Assembly (NCBI RefSeq): GCF_003573695.1
Contig: NC_039358.1
Span: forward strand, 197,677,727-197,741,726
Length of the DNA stretch: 64,000 nt
Source of the DNA: Papaver somniferum
Lineage: Eukaryota; Streptophyta; Magnoliopsida; Ranunculales; Papaveraceae
Direction of reading: 5' to 3'
Position 1 is the first letter of the stretch. Each line of letters opens with the position of its first letter. Both the position numbers and the translations under genes were made by a program. The notes under the pieces were generated by a model. That model saw only the letters and a list, made by a program, of their open reading frames with translations, was not told the origin of the DNA and did not search any database. This document shows, in pieces, positions 1 through 10,935 of the stretch.

Positions 1-99
1 CCGTCACCGCCACCGTCGCCGCCACTGGTTCAGATATTTTTGTATCAACAACAGTAGCTGATCCAAATAAAAATAGAACCAACAGTAGAAGTTCATCTA

Positions 100-525
100 G
101 TTTAGGGGATCAACAACGATAGTTGATCCAAAAAAAAGGATCAACAGTAGAAGTTGATCCATGTAAAATGGAGTGAACTTGGCGTGAGTCGAACACGCAT
201 CATCTGACATGAAGTCAGTCATGCTACCATTGCACCACAAGTTCAACATTGGAAGAAATTTAAATGATTTAAACTACAAGCATGATTATACTTATCCAAG
301 GAAATATCGTCAACAATAGGAGTTCAAAGGAACAACAACAGTAGTTGATCCCATAAAAAATTGGGTCAACAACAGGAGTTGATCCATATAGATGGATCAA
401 TAACCATAGTTGATCCAATAAAAATTGGGTCAACAACAGGAGTTGATCCCATAGATGGATCAACAACCATAATTGATCCAATAAAAAATTGGGTCAACAA
501 TAGGAGTTGATCCCATAAAAACATA
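100..525. repeat. Minisatellite of GGATCAAC...GTTGATCC hairpin units
   Basis: Units of roughly 35-40 bp alternate GGATCAACAA(C/T)AG with GTTGATCC, so every unit is a small inverted repeat (GGATCAAC against GTTGATCC). The clearest run is 340-515, with looser copies at 50-170. The tRNA-like gene at 174-244 lies between the two parts. Open reading frames here are low-complexity translations of the repeat and are not genes. Confidence 0.8.
174..244 (-). tRNA. tRNA-Trp-like gene with UCA anticodon (suppressor-like or pseudogene)
   Basis: The reverse complement folds as a 71-nt cloverleaf. It has a perfect 7-bp acceptor stem (GAACTTG with CAAGTTC), a D arm containing AATGGTA, a perfect T stem (GCGTG/CACGC) around TTCGACT, and discriminator A. 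It matches plant nuclear tRNA-Trp in the D arm, the anticodon stem and the T arm. The anticodon loop, however, reads CTTCATG, giving anticodon TCA instead of CCA, and position 37 is T rather than a purine. The variable loop is 4 nt (TGAT). No intron. As drawn it would read UGA. It may be a natural opal suppressor or a drifted tRNA-Trp copy; the intact stems favour a gene, the odd position 37 a pseudogene. Confidence 0.75.
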
Positions 526-2138
526 TAAACAAACAAAAATTGATCATCACTTGTAGCTTCATAAACAACAACAGTTTCATCTCCTTCACTGCAGTAGCCA
601 CCAACATCATCCTCTGCTCAACTGCACCCTAACATACATCTATTTATCTTCAATCCATTCTGGCATACATTAGCAGCAATTCATATATGCTAAAACACAG
701 ACCCATTTTTCCACCAGATGCAGTTTCAGATCCACCAACAAAACCATCAAACATCATCTATAATCCATAGCAGCACCACCATTGTCTGCTCTGAAGCTTC
801 AACACCAATTCAAACCATCTGAACCACCATGAGCTCAAACCCTAGCTTTAATTTCTTCAAAATCACAAAATAAAATCCTAATTTCACTAAATCACCATTT
901 CTGCTTCATTCTCAACTTCAGCACAAGGTCATGAACTCAAGATGAATTGACACACAACAGCGACATCTCCTTCATGAATCATCTTAGATCCACAATCATC
1001 TGTGTTCTTCCCAACTGAAATCAACACAAAATAAATTTTGAAAAATCTCTGAAACCTAAAATGAAACCTAAAATAAATTTCAACTGATATTTCGATTGAA
1101 ATATCTCTCAATCGATATTTCGATTGTAACATCGGCGAAAAAGCAGGAAAAACAATGGAGATGGTGGTGATGGTGGCGATGGTTGTTCTAAGAAGAGAAG
1201 GAGAAAGTAATTTTCGATCTGGAAAGATGGAAATGTAGATCGTGATTAAGGAGATGGTGGTGGTAGTTATGGTGATGGTGGTGGTGGAGCAATGGAGGGT
1301 TCGCTGCTGGTGGTGACGGAGATGGAGATGGTGGTGGTGGTGACGATGGAGATGATGCCGATGGTGGTGGAACAATGGAGGGTTCGCTGCTTGAAGAAGA
1401 AGAAGAAGAAGTAAGTAGGGATAGATAAAAACAATAGATAGGAGGGCAAATTTGGAAGAAATAAAAACCTTATTGGACCCCTGATGGGATTAGGGATGAA
1501 GAGGGACATATTTATTGTGTGATAAGGATATTTGTATATACCATCAAAAGTAGGGACAAATATTCAATTACCACAACGTAAAACATCAGCAAAACCCCAA
1601 GGTGAATAAATTTGGAGTACAAAAACTACATTCAAATGTTGGGATCCATTAAAACTCCATATTGATACAAAAATCTCAGATAAAATTGATTTCATCAAAT
1701 TCTACGATGAAACCAAAATTGGTTTCAACTTATTTTTGCCTATTTTTTTTATCATGAAACCAAGGATTTTAATGATGAGACAATAAGTTTATGATACCAA
1801 ATTTTAGTGGTATTGTTTCTGGTTAGTGGTGGTGTTTGTTGGTGGTGGTGCTTTTTATGGTGATGGTAGTGCTAGTATTTGTTGGTGGATGTGGTGTTGG
1901 TTGCTAGTAATGGTAGTTAGTGGAGGCAAAAACACCTTTGTGGTTTTTGTGTTACTTTTGTTATTTGGGTTTTTTGTGTTATTTTTGTTTTAATGGGTTA
2001 TTTGTGGATGAGATAATGACACCTTTGGGATTACGACTCGCTGCCCGGGAGCAGAATTAGTAGTAAAAAACCAAGGTGACCAAATTTGGAGTAAAAAAAT
2101 CTCCAAATTTGAATATGTGTAATATGCAGAATACTCTA
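526..2138. other. Gene-free stretch with GGT/GAT microsatellites
   Basis: No supported gene. 1150-1395 is an imperfect GGTGAT/GGT trinucleotide tract, followed by a short GAAGAAGAA run near 1394-1412; 1798-1925 is a second GGT-rich tract. Reading frames over these tracts are histidine or leucine repeats without a recognisable domain. The rest is AT-rich sequence. Confidence 0.6.
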
Positions 2139-3945
2139 GAATATTTCTTACTACGTCAGGAGATTAGAGAATTACCAAGAAACATACAATATCCAGTAGT
2201 TGATCGATAATTAGTTACATCACCAGCCCAATAAGAATCAAAATATTCCCCAACGTTTAGGTCAGATGTAGAAGAAAAATGTAATCCCTGATATAACATA
2301 CCTTTGAGATAACGCAGGATTCGAAGAAAAACTGCATAATGTGTCGATCATGGAGCTGACATAAACGGACTCAGAATATGTACAGCATGACTAATATCTG
2401 GTCGTGTGATAGTCAAATAATTGAGATTACCCACTAGCTGTCGGTACAATGTACGGTTGGATAAAACCTGTCCGTCTGTAGGGTTATACTTCACATTTAT
2501 TTCAAAGGGAGTATCAACTGTTTTATTATCAGTTAGATCTGCACGATGAAGAATCTCAGTAGCATACTTCAACCGAGATATAAAATATCCTTCAGATGAT
2601 CGATCAACTTCAATGCCGAGAAAATACCTTACGTGACCATGATCTTTCATTTAAAAGGACAAACTCAGTTGCGATCTTAGAGCATTAATACCTTCTAAAT
2701 CACTTCCAATGATAACCATACCATCAACATAAAGAAGAAGAAGAAGAAGAAGAAGAAGAAGAAGAAGAAGAAGAAGGGGAACAATTCCTTTATCTGACTT
2801 TCGAAAGAACATGGCCGAGTCATATGCACTTTGATTAAGCTCATATTGAGTAACAGCACTGATGAACTTCTCAAACTAAGCACGAAGTGCTTGTTTAATG
2901 CTCAACGAAGCTTATAGACTTGGTTTATAAAGTGAGGTAATCCTGGAGGTGGCTGCATGTATACTTCATCTTGGAGATCTCCGTGAATAAAGGCGTTTGT
3001 AACATCCATTTGGTGAAGATCCCATCCATGAGCAGAATCAACAACAAAAAGAGTTCGTACGGTTGTTATACGATCTACAAGTGCCAATTTTTCCTCAAAA
3101 TCGATTCCATACTCTTGAGTATAACCCTTTACAACAAGAAAAGAGTTATAACATATCATTGAACCATCAGCTCTTGTTTTAATCTTATACACCCATCTGC
3201 ACCCGACCACAAATTTTCCAGGTGGTAAATCTACCATGTCATATGTTCCAGCTTTATCAAGTGCAATTAATTCTTTCTTCATTGAGCGTTGCCATACTGG
3301 AATAGCTGCTGCTTCCCTGTAAGTCTTAGGTTCATACAACGAAAAAATAGTTTATAGATAACAATGATAGTCAGATAACTTATCTGGTGGATGCTCGCGA
3401 GGATCCATAATAGTTACTTCAGGTGTATGATCGATCCTGTTCAGGAAAAGCAGTGTCAGGATGAGGTAAAAAGTGGTTCGAAAGAAATCTTAGGCACATC
3501 TGGAGCATCATAAGTGGAGGGTTGATGACAATCTGGTGGTATAGTGATCTCGGAAGTAGGAATGACAGAGACGGGTTCTAATTAAGTATCAGAAGTGAAG
3601 GGTTGATGACTTTCTGGTGCTATAAGAGAAGACTGAACATCAAAAGGATCTTGTTACGTGAAATATTCAGAGGACTTACTTCTTAGAAGAGGAAAAAAGA
3701 TGGTATTTTCTCTCAAAATGTTACATAACGAGATTTACGAAGCTTTTTTGATTTGTTGGATCATAACAAAGATACCCTTCGGTTCTATTCCATATCCTAG
3801 GAATATACAAATTGAGTTCTTTTTACTGAGCTTGTTACATTCACGTTCTGGAAAAGAACAAAGCAAGTTGAACCAAAAATACGAAGTTCTGAATAATTAG
3901 GTATTTCTCCATAGAAACGTTCATATGGAGATATACCACCTATAC
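2139..3945 (-). pseudogene. Ty1/copia polyprotein remnant (integrase end, RT, RNase H start)
   Basis: Read on the minus strand this is the middle of a Copia polyprotein. About 3945-3690 gives the integrase C-terminal part (SPYERFYGEIPNYSELRIFG). 3339-2902 gives the RT N-terminus (GCRWVYKIKTRADGS, KGYTQEYGIDFEE, QMDVTNAFIHGDL). 2883-2730 holds the catalytic region, and 2650-2348 the later RT part (YFLGIEVDRSSEGYFISRLK, RQLVGNLNYLTITRPDI). 2347-2139 is the start of RNase H (YWAGDVTNYRSTTGYCMFLG). No gag, protease or LTR is seen, and stops and frameshifts separate the blocks. The RT box reads YVDG instead of YVDD, so it is catalytically dead. Unrelated in detail to the Copia at 52.9 kb. Confidence 0.9.
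2732..2776. repeat. (AAG)15 microsatellite inside the Copia RT
   Basis: Fifteen uninterrupted AAG units. On the coding (minus) strand they read CTT leucine codons placed immediately before the RT catalytic box (YVDG here). Copia RTs normally have only a few hydrophobic residues there, so a short CTT run appears to have expanded in place. Confidence 0.95.
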
Positions 3946-4712
3946 CACACGTTCATATACGCGTTTATATAATACCTAATGCACCTTAGTTTGACTAATG
4001 ATAATTATGATGATTAAGTAAACTAATCATGATTATCAAATGGATTAAACTAATCTAATAATTAATATCTTGAGAATCAAAACTTTTTTCTTTTGTTTTT
4101 GATTTAGAAGAAGAAGAAGGGTGATTTTGATGAACTTTATTTGAAAACTTTGAAGAAAAACCATGAAACCTATCCTGAAACTAGTCTAGAAAACCTTGTA
4201 ATCAACCCCCATTAAAAATTCTGATTGATTCAAATCTGTTAGAAACTGGAATAAATCTGAGTGTTTTACATATTATGTATGGGAAAATGTTGTCCTCCCA
4301 TCTGTAATACGTAATAACAGCCTGGAAAAGATCTTTTCCAAGCCGTTAAAATTATTTACGTTTCGACATTTAAGAACTCCTAGCCGTAATCAATATTTAC
4401 GGCTGGGTTAAGATGAACTCCTGGACGAATACTTATCCACAGTCACTTGTGTCTCAATGGCGGCTGCAAACCCAACCGTAAATAAAATAGACGACTGTTT
4501 TTTTTTTGCCTGAACACTTTCAACCTATGCATTAAATGCATTGGTTGACTTGTATTTTTAAACTTAGCGTCTAGTTTTCAGAAATAAATTAGCCGTTATA
4601 TCATTAAACCCTGTAAAAGGAGACCATTTTATCATCTCTTTCTCACCCAAATTCTATTTATAGGATTTCATTTTCATCTATTTCTCATCCAAAAAAAATA
4701 AGGAAAAACACT
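3946..4712. other. Non-coding; start of AGCCGTT/AACGGCT hairpin zone
   Basis: 3946-4285 shows only AT-rich sequence. From about 4290 the word (T)TTACGGCT / AGCCGT(T)A recurs in both orientations, with the perfect palindrome GGAAAAGATCTTTTCC at 4324-4339. 4610-4712, just before the next gene remnant, looks like a 5' leader. Confidence 0.45.
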
Positions 4713-5185
4713 ATGGTGAATCCCTACACCAATGAAGAAGATTCTGCGATTGTTAGAGCATTGGCGACGGTCAGACAATATGATGAAGATCTAGACTCTG
4801 ACGTAGATTAAACATCCATGTCATGTTTTCATATATTTTTTGTTACACATAATGGAAGAACTTTGGAAATCGTTAAGGAGAGATTCGAGAAAGTCTTTGA
4901 AGAGTGCGAAGTTTTCAAAAAGGAAATGAAAGTTCAAAATGAAGCAATCCCACTATGCCGGATGCGATAAGAGCATTTTTTTTTTAATAAGTTGTTTCAA
5001 TAGAAATCGTTTTGAATAACACTATCTAACATTACGTATTTGTTTCTATAGTGCTCGAGGCTCACCGCTAATATGAGGCACTTCATGGAAAAAAGTTTGA
5101 AAAAAATGATAGCTATCACATCTTTGAAAATACTACCTATGATTTTGACCAACACTGTCGCGTCGCTAACCTAAAACCTGCTTAG
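4713..5185 (+). pseudogene. Degenerate Myb/NAM-associated-like transposon ORF (low certainty)
   Basis: An ATG at 4713 opens a 32-codon exon-like stretch beginning MVNPYTNEEDSAIVRALA, ending in TAA at 4809. A second block at 4850-4970 reads NGRTLEIVKERFEKVFEECE followed by a charged helix. A third at about 5068-5187 reads YEALHGKKFEKNDSYHIFEN and ends LKPA-stop. The order (N-terminal EED helix, NRTLE..K.RF, then a ...GKKF...YHIFEN motif) resembles the plant NAM-associated/Myb-like proteins that Harbinger-type transposons carry as ORF1. Frames change between blocks; part of the gaps may be introns (TTTCTATAG before the third block). I cannot name it firmly. Confidence 0.4.
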
Positions 5186-8100
5186 ACAATATGATTATAT
5201 CTTAAACCTGAAGTAAAAACATCTAGATCATCGATTCCCCTCTTGCAAATTTGTTGCACCTCTCACTAGGATCGGTTCCCCAATGACTAGATAGAAGTTG
5301 CTATTTACAAGGCATCGATCATACCATCTTGAGTAATTACTTTATAGATTAAAAGTTGTTATTTACAAAACTAATTCCCAAGCACTCTGATACTTTATAG
5401 ATTAAAACTCCAAAAAGATATTAATATATATGTGTATTGTTTTACAAACAACAAGAATTCATATATATGAAAGATAAAAAAAAATTCTTAATCGGATGTC
5501 GGTTTAAACTACGGAAGCGGATGTCTTCAAGCACAACACCTCTTCAGAAAAACGAAATTGAAGTGGGAACGAGTGAGCACATCATCCCAAAAGGGTGACC
5601 AATGGATACATATAACTGTCAAGTAATCACTAACATGCCTCACAATTTTAAAGAATATAAATTGAAATAAAGCAAGAAGAAACTAATCGTACAACAATTT
5701 ATGCATCACGAAGTAAGTGTCACTCTAACTTCGCCAAACTCATTGGAGAAGACGACGTGAAAGCAACCCTAATCAATAATAATAACATCGTCCACACAGA
5801 GTGCCAATAGAAACCATGATTCAGAATATTACCATCAAGATCAGAAATTTAGACAAACAAGTATAATATGCACACGAGTAATTTCTCTCAAATAAAATAA
5901 TATATATAATATCATAACGGATGAATTACCGCCCTACTAAGATAATATTCAAACGAATGAGTTACCGCCCTACTATATTAATAAGCAATAATATTAAAAC
6001 GGATGAATTACCGCCCTACTAAAGGAAATAGATATAATAATATTAAAAAGGATGACTTACCGCCCTACTAAGATAATATTGCTAAAGGATGAATTATCGT
6101 CATACTTAACTTAGCTAAGAGCTAGCCGTGGGGAAACACAGACACTCCTCACAGGGAAATCTCACAATGCATATCATACACAAACACATCGTGGCAAACA
6201 TGTACATACAGATACAACATAAACATCATACTCAAAGATACATGAAATAGAACATCACGGTATATGCAATCATGCCTCAGATAGTAAAGTCTCATCATGC
6301 TCGTAGATAAAAGAAAGCTTGATGATTACAAGAAGGTTACAGAGCTCCCACCTGATTTGATGAAAAGCCATGCCTACCTCGAGATCCGCAATCTATTGGT
6401 TCATCCTTTGAATCGATTGTTGTTAATAAAGACTAACTTTTAATCACACAAGTATTATAAGAAATTAGCCCAAAGGCTCACACAAGGTTCATAACATAAT
6501 CTCATACGATTCTCTAGTTATAGGTTAAGTGAACTATCTATTGGTTCTAAGCCCATTCATGACTTCACATCCTTTTCATTCTCTACCTTTAACATATCTA
6601 AGGTTTATTAATCAAATTAGGTTGGTTCTATAGTCTATTAGATTTGTCTTATGAATATATACGACTTTGTAGAAGGAACAAAAGGATAACTGGGACCATA
6701 AGGGGTCCAAAATATCAAATTAAGATTACATGATACTAAGCCCAAGCCCATTGGGCCTGACCAGACACAACACGCTAAACTAAGGCCCAGTCTAATATGT
6801 CAACTAACGGTCACTGGCAATCAAACTAACGGTCATTGGACAATTAACAGTCCACGTCTAAGTCCAGGTCAAAGTCTAGTCAAACGATCAACTGGTCAGG
6901 CATAATGAGTCAAGTCCTATTCAACAGAGTCGACTCAGTCAGACAACTGAGTCAGACAGACTAAATCAGTCAGACATCTGACTGATCTGAAAGAGCACTG
7001 ATCAGAGTGATGCATCACAACATGCTCATCCAAAGCATTTCTCATAAGATTTCACCAACACATTCCTGCACCTAAATCAACTTCTTATAGCCTCAATCTT
7101 ACACAATGACGTCTAGTTTGTCATTGTTACAGATCAACCCATTCATTCTTAAATAAACTTCAAATTCCAAATACAATTACAAACTATGTGTACCTGCAAT
7201 TGCAGTTCCAAGATTTTCACTAAAGAGAATCAACTTAACACTTTCAAACCAACAACCACAACCATAACAAACTGTATCCCTACCAACAATTTCTACAGTT
7301 CACATTCTCAGTTCTCAAACTATATTCACTCAGCTTATCTCAATCATCTTAACCACCAACAATTCTAAGCAACATCTATTTCATTACAACCAATCACTCA
7401 ACCAGTTCATACCTCTTCTAACTCATCTCTCTAAACTTCAATCTACTACTTACAATTCTAGTTCACCTGCAATACCATTTTATTTGTATTCAACAAACCC
7501 CCGCACCAGCTCACTCCATACACATCTCTAGTACATGCATCCTACAACATTTTGCACACCACAACCCATGCAACACCTAATTCTAAGCTTACCAAAATTA
7601 CCAGTTGAGCAAAACTCAGCTGCATCAGATACCACCTGCCTCAATTATCACCTCTGCATCTAAGATCAACAACAACTCCATTCCATCATACTACCACACA
7701 CATATCTTGTAACTCAATCATCAAAAACAAAAAACCCAATTCCATCCGCATTCTTTGTAATTCAACCTAAAAACTTTAACTTCTCAAATTCACAAATAAA
7801 CGGAAATCAAAACACTACAAAATAAATTTAACTCCAATATAATAAAAACCCATTCTAGAACTCATCACTTCATACTTAATTCTATGATAACAACTTCAAA
7901 TAGGAGAAACCCTAAATTACCTTGTTTGATTCTTCTTGAATTTGAATCAACATGTGAATTGACCACCATCACCATCAATTGTTCTTGAATCTGATATACT
8001 CTTCTTATTTCAATCACCATCATATAATCTTCATCACCATCTCTGTTTCTCTATAAGCCATAACTCTTCATTTCTTCATGAACAAATCTGTAATATTTAA

Positions 8101-8868
8101 ATAACTTTACCCCGTTCCTCAATTGACTAAACCCACTCCTTAATTCTTCTTATATTCATCACTAATATCGAAGTTCCAGTTCATTTTGAGAAACCCTAGA
8201 TCATTGATTCATCCTCAAATCCATTTCAGAACAACTCCACAACTTCAATTAAACAACGACCCAATGGTTTTCTTCATCCTTCAGCAACATCATCAATTAT
8301 ACAACACCCAAATCTCAGAAACCCTAACTTCGATTTACAGCAGCAATTCGATATTCCTCTTCCTGTGTTCAATCAAACACATCAGTAACACCTTATCCTT
8401 CCATTCGTTTACACACCAAGATTCTTGTGAATCTCTCAAACAAAATCATCCACAATTCATCTCTCGAGCAAGAAAAAACAAGGAAAGAGAGGAAGAAGAA
8501 GAAAGAAGAAGACAAGATAATAATAAATTCTCTCCGATCTGGTTTTAGATAAAACCAAATAAAATTATGAAGGCGCCCATGAAACAGATAAGGGCAAACA
8601 AGTCGGTTAATAAAAAATGACTATTTTGTCCTTCTTAAGAATCTGATGATTTCTTCTTCGTTCGGTATCCGAATGGCACGTTCGAGTAATCCATTTTGCG
8701 TAAATTTTTGAGACCTATTCAATGATACTAGTTTCTTATCTAGGTCATTTTTAGATTAATTTCTGATATTAAAATTTACATTAACTAATTGAGTCATTAT
8801 CGGCTAAATCGTCTCTTGATCATCTCTAGACCAGTCAAACAGCATTGACGTGCTTGAGGGTCCTTACA
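5186..8868 (-). mobile_element. Probable solo LTR or LTR-derived insertion, left edge unresolved
   Basis: No protein domain is visible over 3.7 kb. On the minus strand the right edge begins TGTAAGGACCCTCAAGCACG, the style of start found in many plant Gypsy LTRs, and the stretch separates two coding remnants that share flanking AGCCGTT hairpin sequence. Next to the edge lies GATAC; I could not find the matching copy, so the left boundary is a guess. Open frames at 7186-7368 and 8186-8548 are pyrimidine-rich, low-complexity and have no domain. Confidence 0.3.
5915..6100. repeat. Tandem repeat GGATGAATTACCGCCCTACT
   Basis: Five diverged copies of a ~40-bp unit with the conserved core GAATTACCGCCCTACTA separated by AT-rich spacers (AATAATATT). 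Copies differ by a few substitutions each, the last being the most diverged (GAATTATCGTCATACT). Confidence 0.8.
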
Positions 8869-9448
8869 GATACGAATAAGGGTTTATTTCAAATATTATG
8901 ATCTATCCTATCAATGTAATGAAAAGATGTATGCTTTTACGGTTTAATGAATGAAAAACCATTTTGGTCTATTGAGTTTTATGTTTGTTCAATTTTTTTA
9001 AAAGAAACAACGAATATAGTTAATATTTTTTTAGTATTTTCAGTGATGTTTTAATCTCAAACGACCTATCCGTTTTGACCAGAAAAACTGAAAAATTCCT
9101 ATTTACGGTTTGGGTAACAAACCACCACCAAACCGTAAAAAAAAATCTTGTCTAGGTTCTTATAGTTTCCAAGCCATAAACCAGATATCGATTTAGAGAT
9201 TGTTTTTCTGGATGGGATTTAACAGGTTACAGCAGGATATTCTAGTCGTTGGTTGCGATTCCCATAATTACGGTTACTTACGACTTACTTTGGTTGGTTT
9301 TGTATATTTTGTTGTCGTATTCCATCAAGTTTTTCACTTTCCATTCACCAATTCATAATGTTACCATTACATAATTTTCCTAGGTAGCGTTACATTCAAT
9401 AGTCATACCCAAATGCAAAAAATAAAATATAGAGTAATATACTTAAAT
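8869..9448. other. Non-coding, with ACGG(T/C)TT words
   Basis: No gene seen. 9100-9140 contains an inverted pair, TTTACGGTTTGGG and CCAAACCGTAAA, related to the hairpin words on either side, which suggests it belongs to the same repeat as 4290-4712 and 10040-10930. Confidence 0.35.
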
Positions 9449-9945
9449 AGTCAAGCTTGGTTGAAAATCTCAATAAAATCTTTTGTGATCCTATAACATT
9501 TCTCATGCTCAAATTCTTTGCGACGAAAAGGTTGATATCCGACAAGACCAAGACGTCCTAAAAAAACAAGTCAAGGTTAAGTTCGTATTTTATTCAAAAC
9601 TTACTTAATTAAAAAAATTTGCACATACTCAGTCTATTGAAAAAGGATATTTCGGGACTTGTCGCCTTCACCCGTGCCAAGTGCACTATAAAATCTTCTA
9701 TTTCTAGGTATATCTCCTTGAACCCTTCCTTTGATTTTTCCATTTTCATTACCATCAATGGAAACAAAGACCATAAATATACGGTTCCATTGAGAATCAT
9801 CACTTTCTCCCACGTTAATGCCTTGATCTTAGTCATGCTTTCTCACAGTGAGCCCCGCTCATACGATTTCCATATCTTTTTCGGTAGTGTACGGAGTAAC
9901 CATGTTTCTTCATTTTTTGCAACAATTAGAGGTTGAAGTTTGAGA
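9449..9945 (-). pseudogene. Possible degenerate coding remnant, not recognised
   Basis: On the minus strand two overlapping frames stay open: 9836-9609 (75 codons) and a shifted one containing QWNRIFMVFVSIDGNENGK. A further block at 9560-9450 reads GRLGLVGYQPFRRKEFEHEK and ends IEIFNQA-stop. Together they look like a frameshifted, possibly spliced, protein-coding sequence, but I recognise no domain. The region is flanked on both sides by hairpin words, as is the remnant at 4713, so both could belong to one disrupted DNA transposon. Confidence 0.25.
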
Positions 9946-9989
9946 GAAAGAGAGAGAGAGAAATATATATATATATAGAGAGAGAGTTT
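9944..9989. repeat. (GA)n(TA)n microsatellite
   Basis: A GA-rich run, a TATATATATATATA run and another GAGAGAGAGAG run lie back to back. Simple sequence only. Confidence 0.9.
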
Positions 9990-10039
9990 TTGCACAACTT
10001 TTTTGTTGGTGAAAGGTCATTTTATAGCAAAGAATGACC

Positions 10040-10935
10040 CACCGGCTATAGTGAAAAAAACTAGCCGTTCCTAAAAAAACTTAACGCATTAACTCAATGC
10101 AGTTGCAAATTTACGGCTATGAAACATGGAAATCCAAGACGTAAATCTTATCTCGGCTAGGTTGTTGCCTTGACACAGCCGTAGATCTGATACTACCAAG
10201 AAATTTCCCAGTCGTTTTAAATGCTCTTAACTGCAAATTTATCTGACCCCTGTTCAGATTTACGGCTATGAAACATGGAAAGAGTAATTTTTTCAATAAT
10301 TGGCCATCAGAAACTGTTTTGACTATTACCAAATTAGAATTGTTTTGTTGTTTCATTGGGAGATGGCCGAAGATTATCATGAGGAGGCTATGGCAAGAAG
10401 TTCGACCATCATGGTTGCTATCATGTCTTGGAAGAAAGTACCTACGTTAATTTCGACCACTATCATTAAGACCCATGTTTGCAATGTAATGATATTTTCT
10501 TTAAATTTTATGCTATGAAATATGTATGCCTTTTCTTTTCAATGGAAAATGTATGGTATTTCCCTTTCCTTAGTTCCTAAGAATGACACAATTTTCAAGA
10601 AAGCAAGCCTGCAATTTCATTCAGACCATTACAGTTAGGAATCAATACAAAACCCATCCGTTTGTCAGTTGACGGCTGGGGAAACTTTCCAGCCCAACCG
10701 TCATAATACTTCATGGCTGAGAAATCCGGAAGACCTTGCCATGAATCCATAAAATGGTCGGGAAACTAGTAGAACGGCTAGGACCCTAGAGTTACAGCCG
10801 TTAGTTGTTCTACATATACAGAACAACTAACGGCTACTCATTTGCAGCTACTTCACAGTTGGGAGTTCTTTGAGTCCCAACTGTTGCTACTTATTTACGG
10901 CTAGGTCGAAAAGAACTCCTAGACGTAATCCGCCT
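10040..10935. repeat. Array of AGCCGTT/AACGGCT hairpins
   Basis: Repeated inverted words ((A)GCCGTNA against TNACGGC(T)) recur throughout. The best hairpin is 10796-10835: a perfect 16-bp stem AGCCGTTAGTTGTTCT, loop ACATATAC, and the exact reverse complement. A second hairpin, CAGTTGGGA...TCCCAACTG, lies at 10856-10883. The ACGGCTATGAAACATGGAA sequence occurs twice (10112 and 10262). Confidence 0.75.

Noticed and set aside
929..1509. Open frames rich in His, Thr, Leu and Ser over the GGT/GAT tract
   Set aside because: They are translations of simple trinucleotide repeats, with no domain and no plausible gene context.
5915..6100. CRISPR-like pattern of repeats and spacers
   Set aside because: Units are diverged and the spacers are AT-rich variants of each other; this is a eukaryotic minisatellite, with no cas genes.
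8186..8548. 120-codon plus-strand frame starting MRNPRSLIHP
   Set aside because: Low-complexity pyrimidine-rich sequence ending in a Glu/Arg run from GAA repeats; no domain and inside an LTR-like stretch.
9619..9936. 105-codon plus-strand frame MHILSLLKKD
   Set aside because: It overlaps minus-strand frames that look more protein-like, and no domain is recognisable; it may be their shadow.
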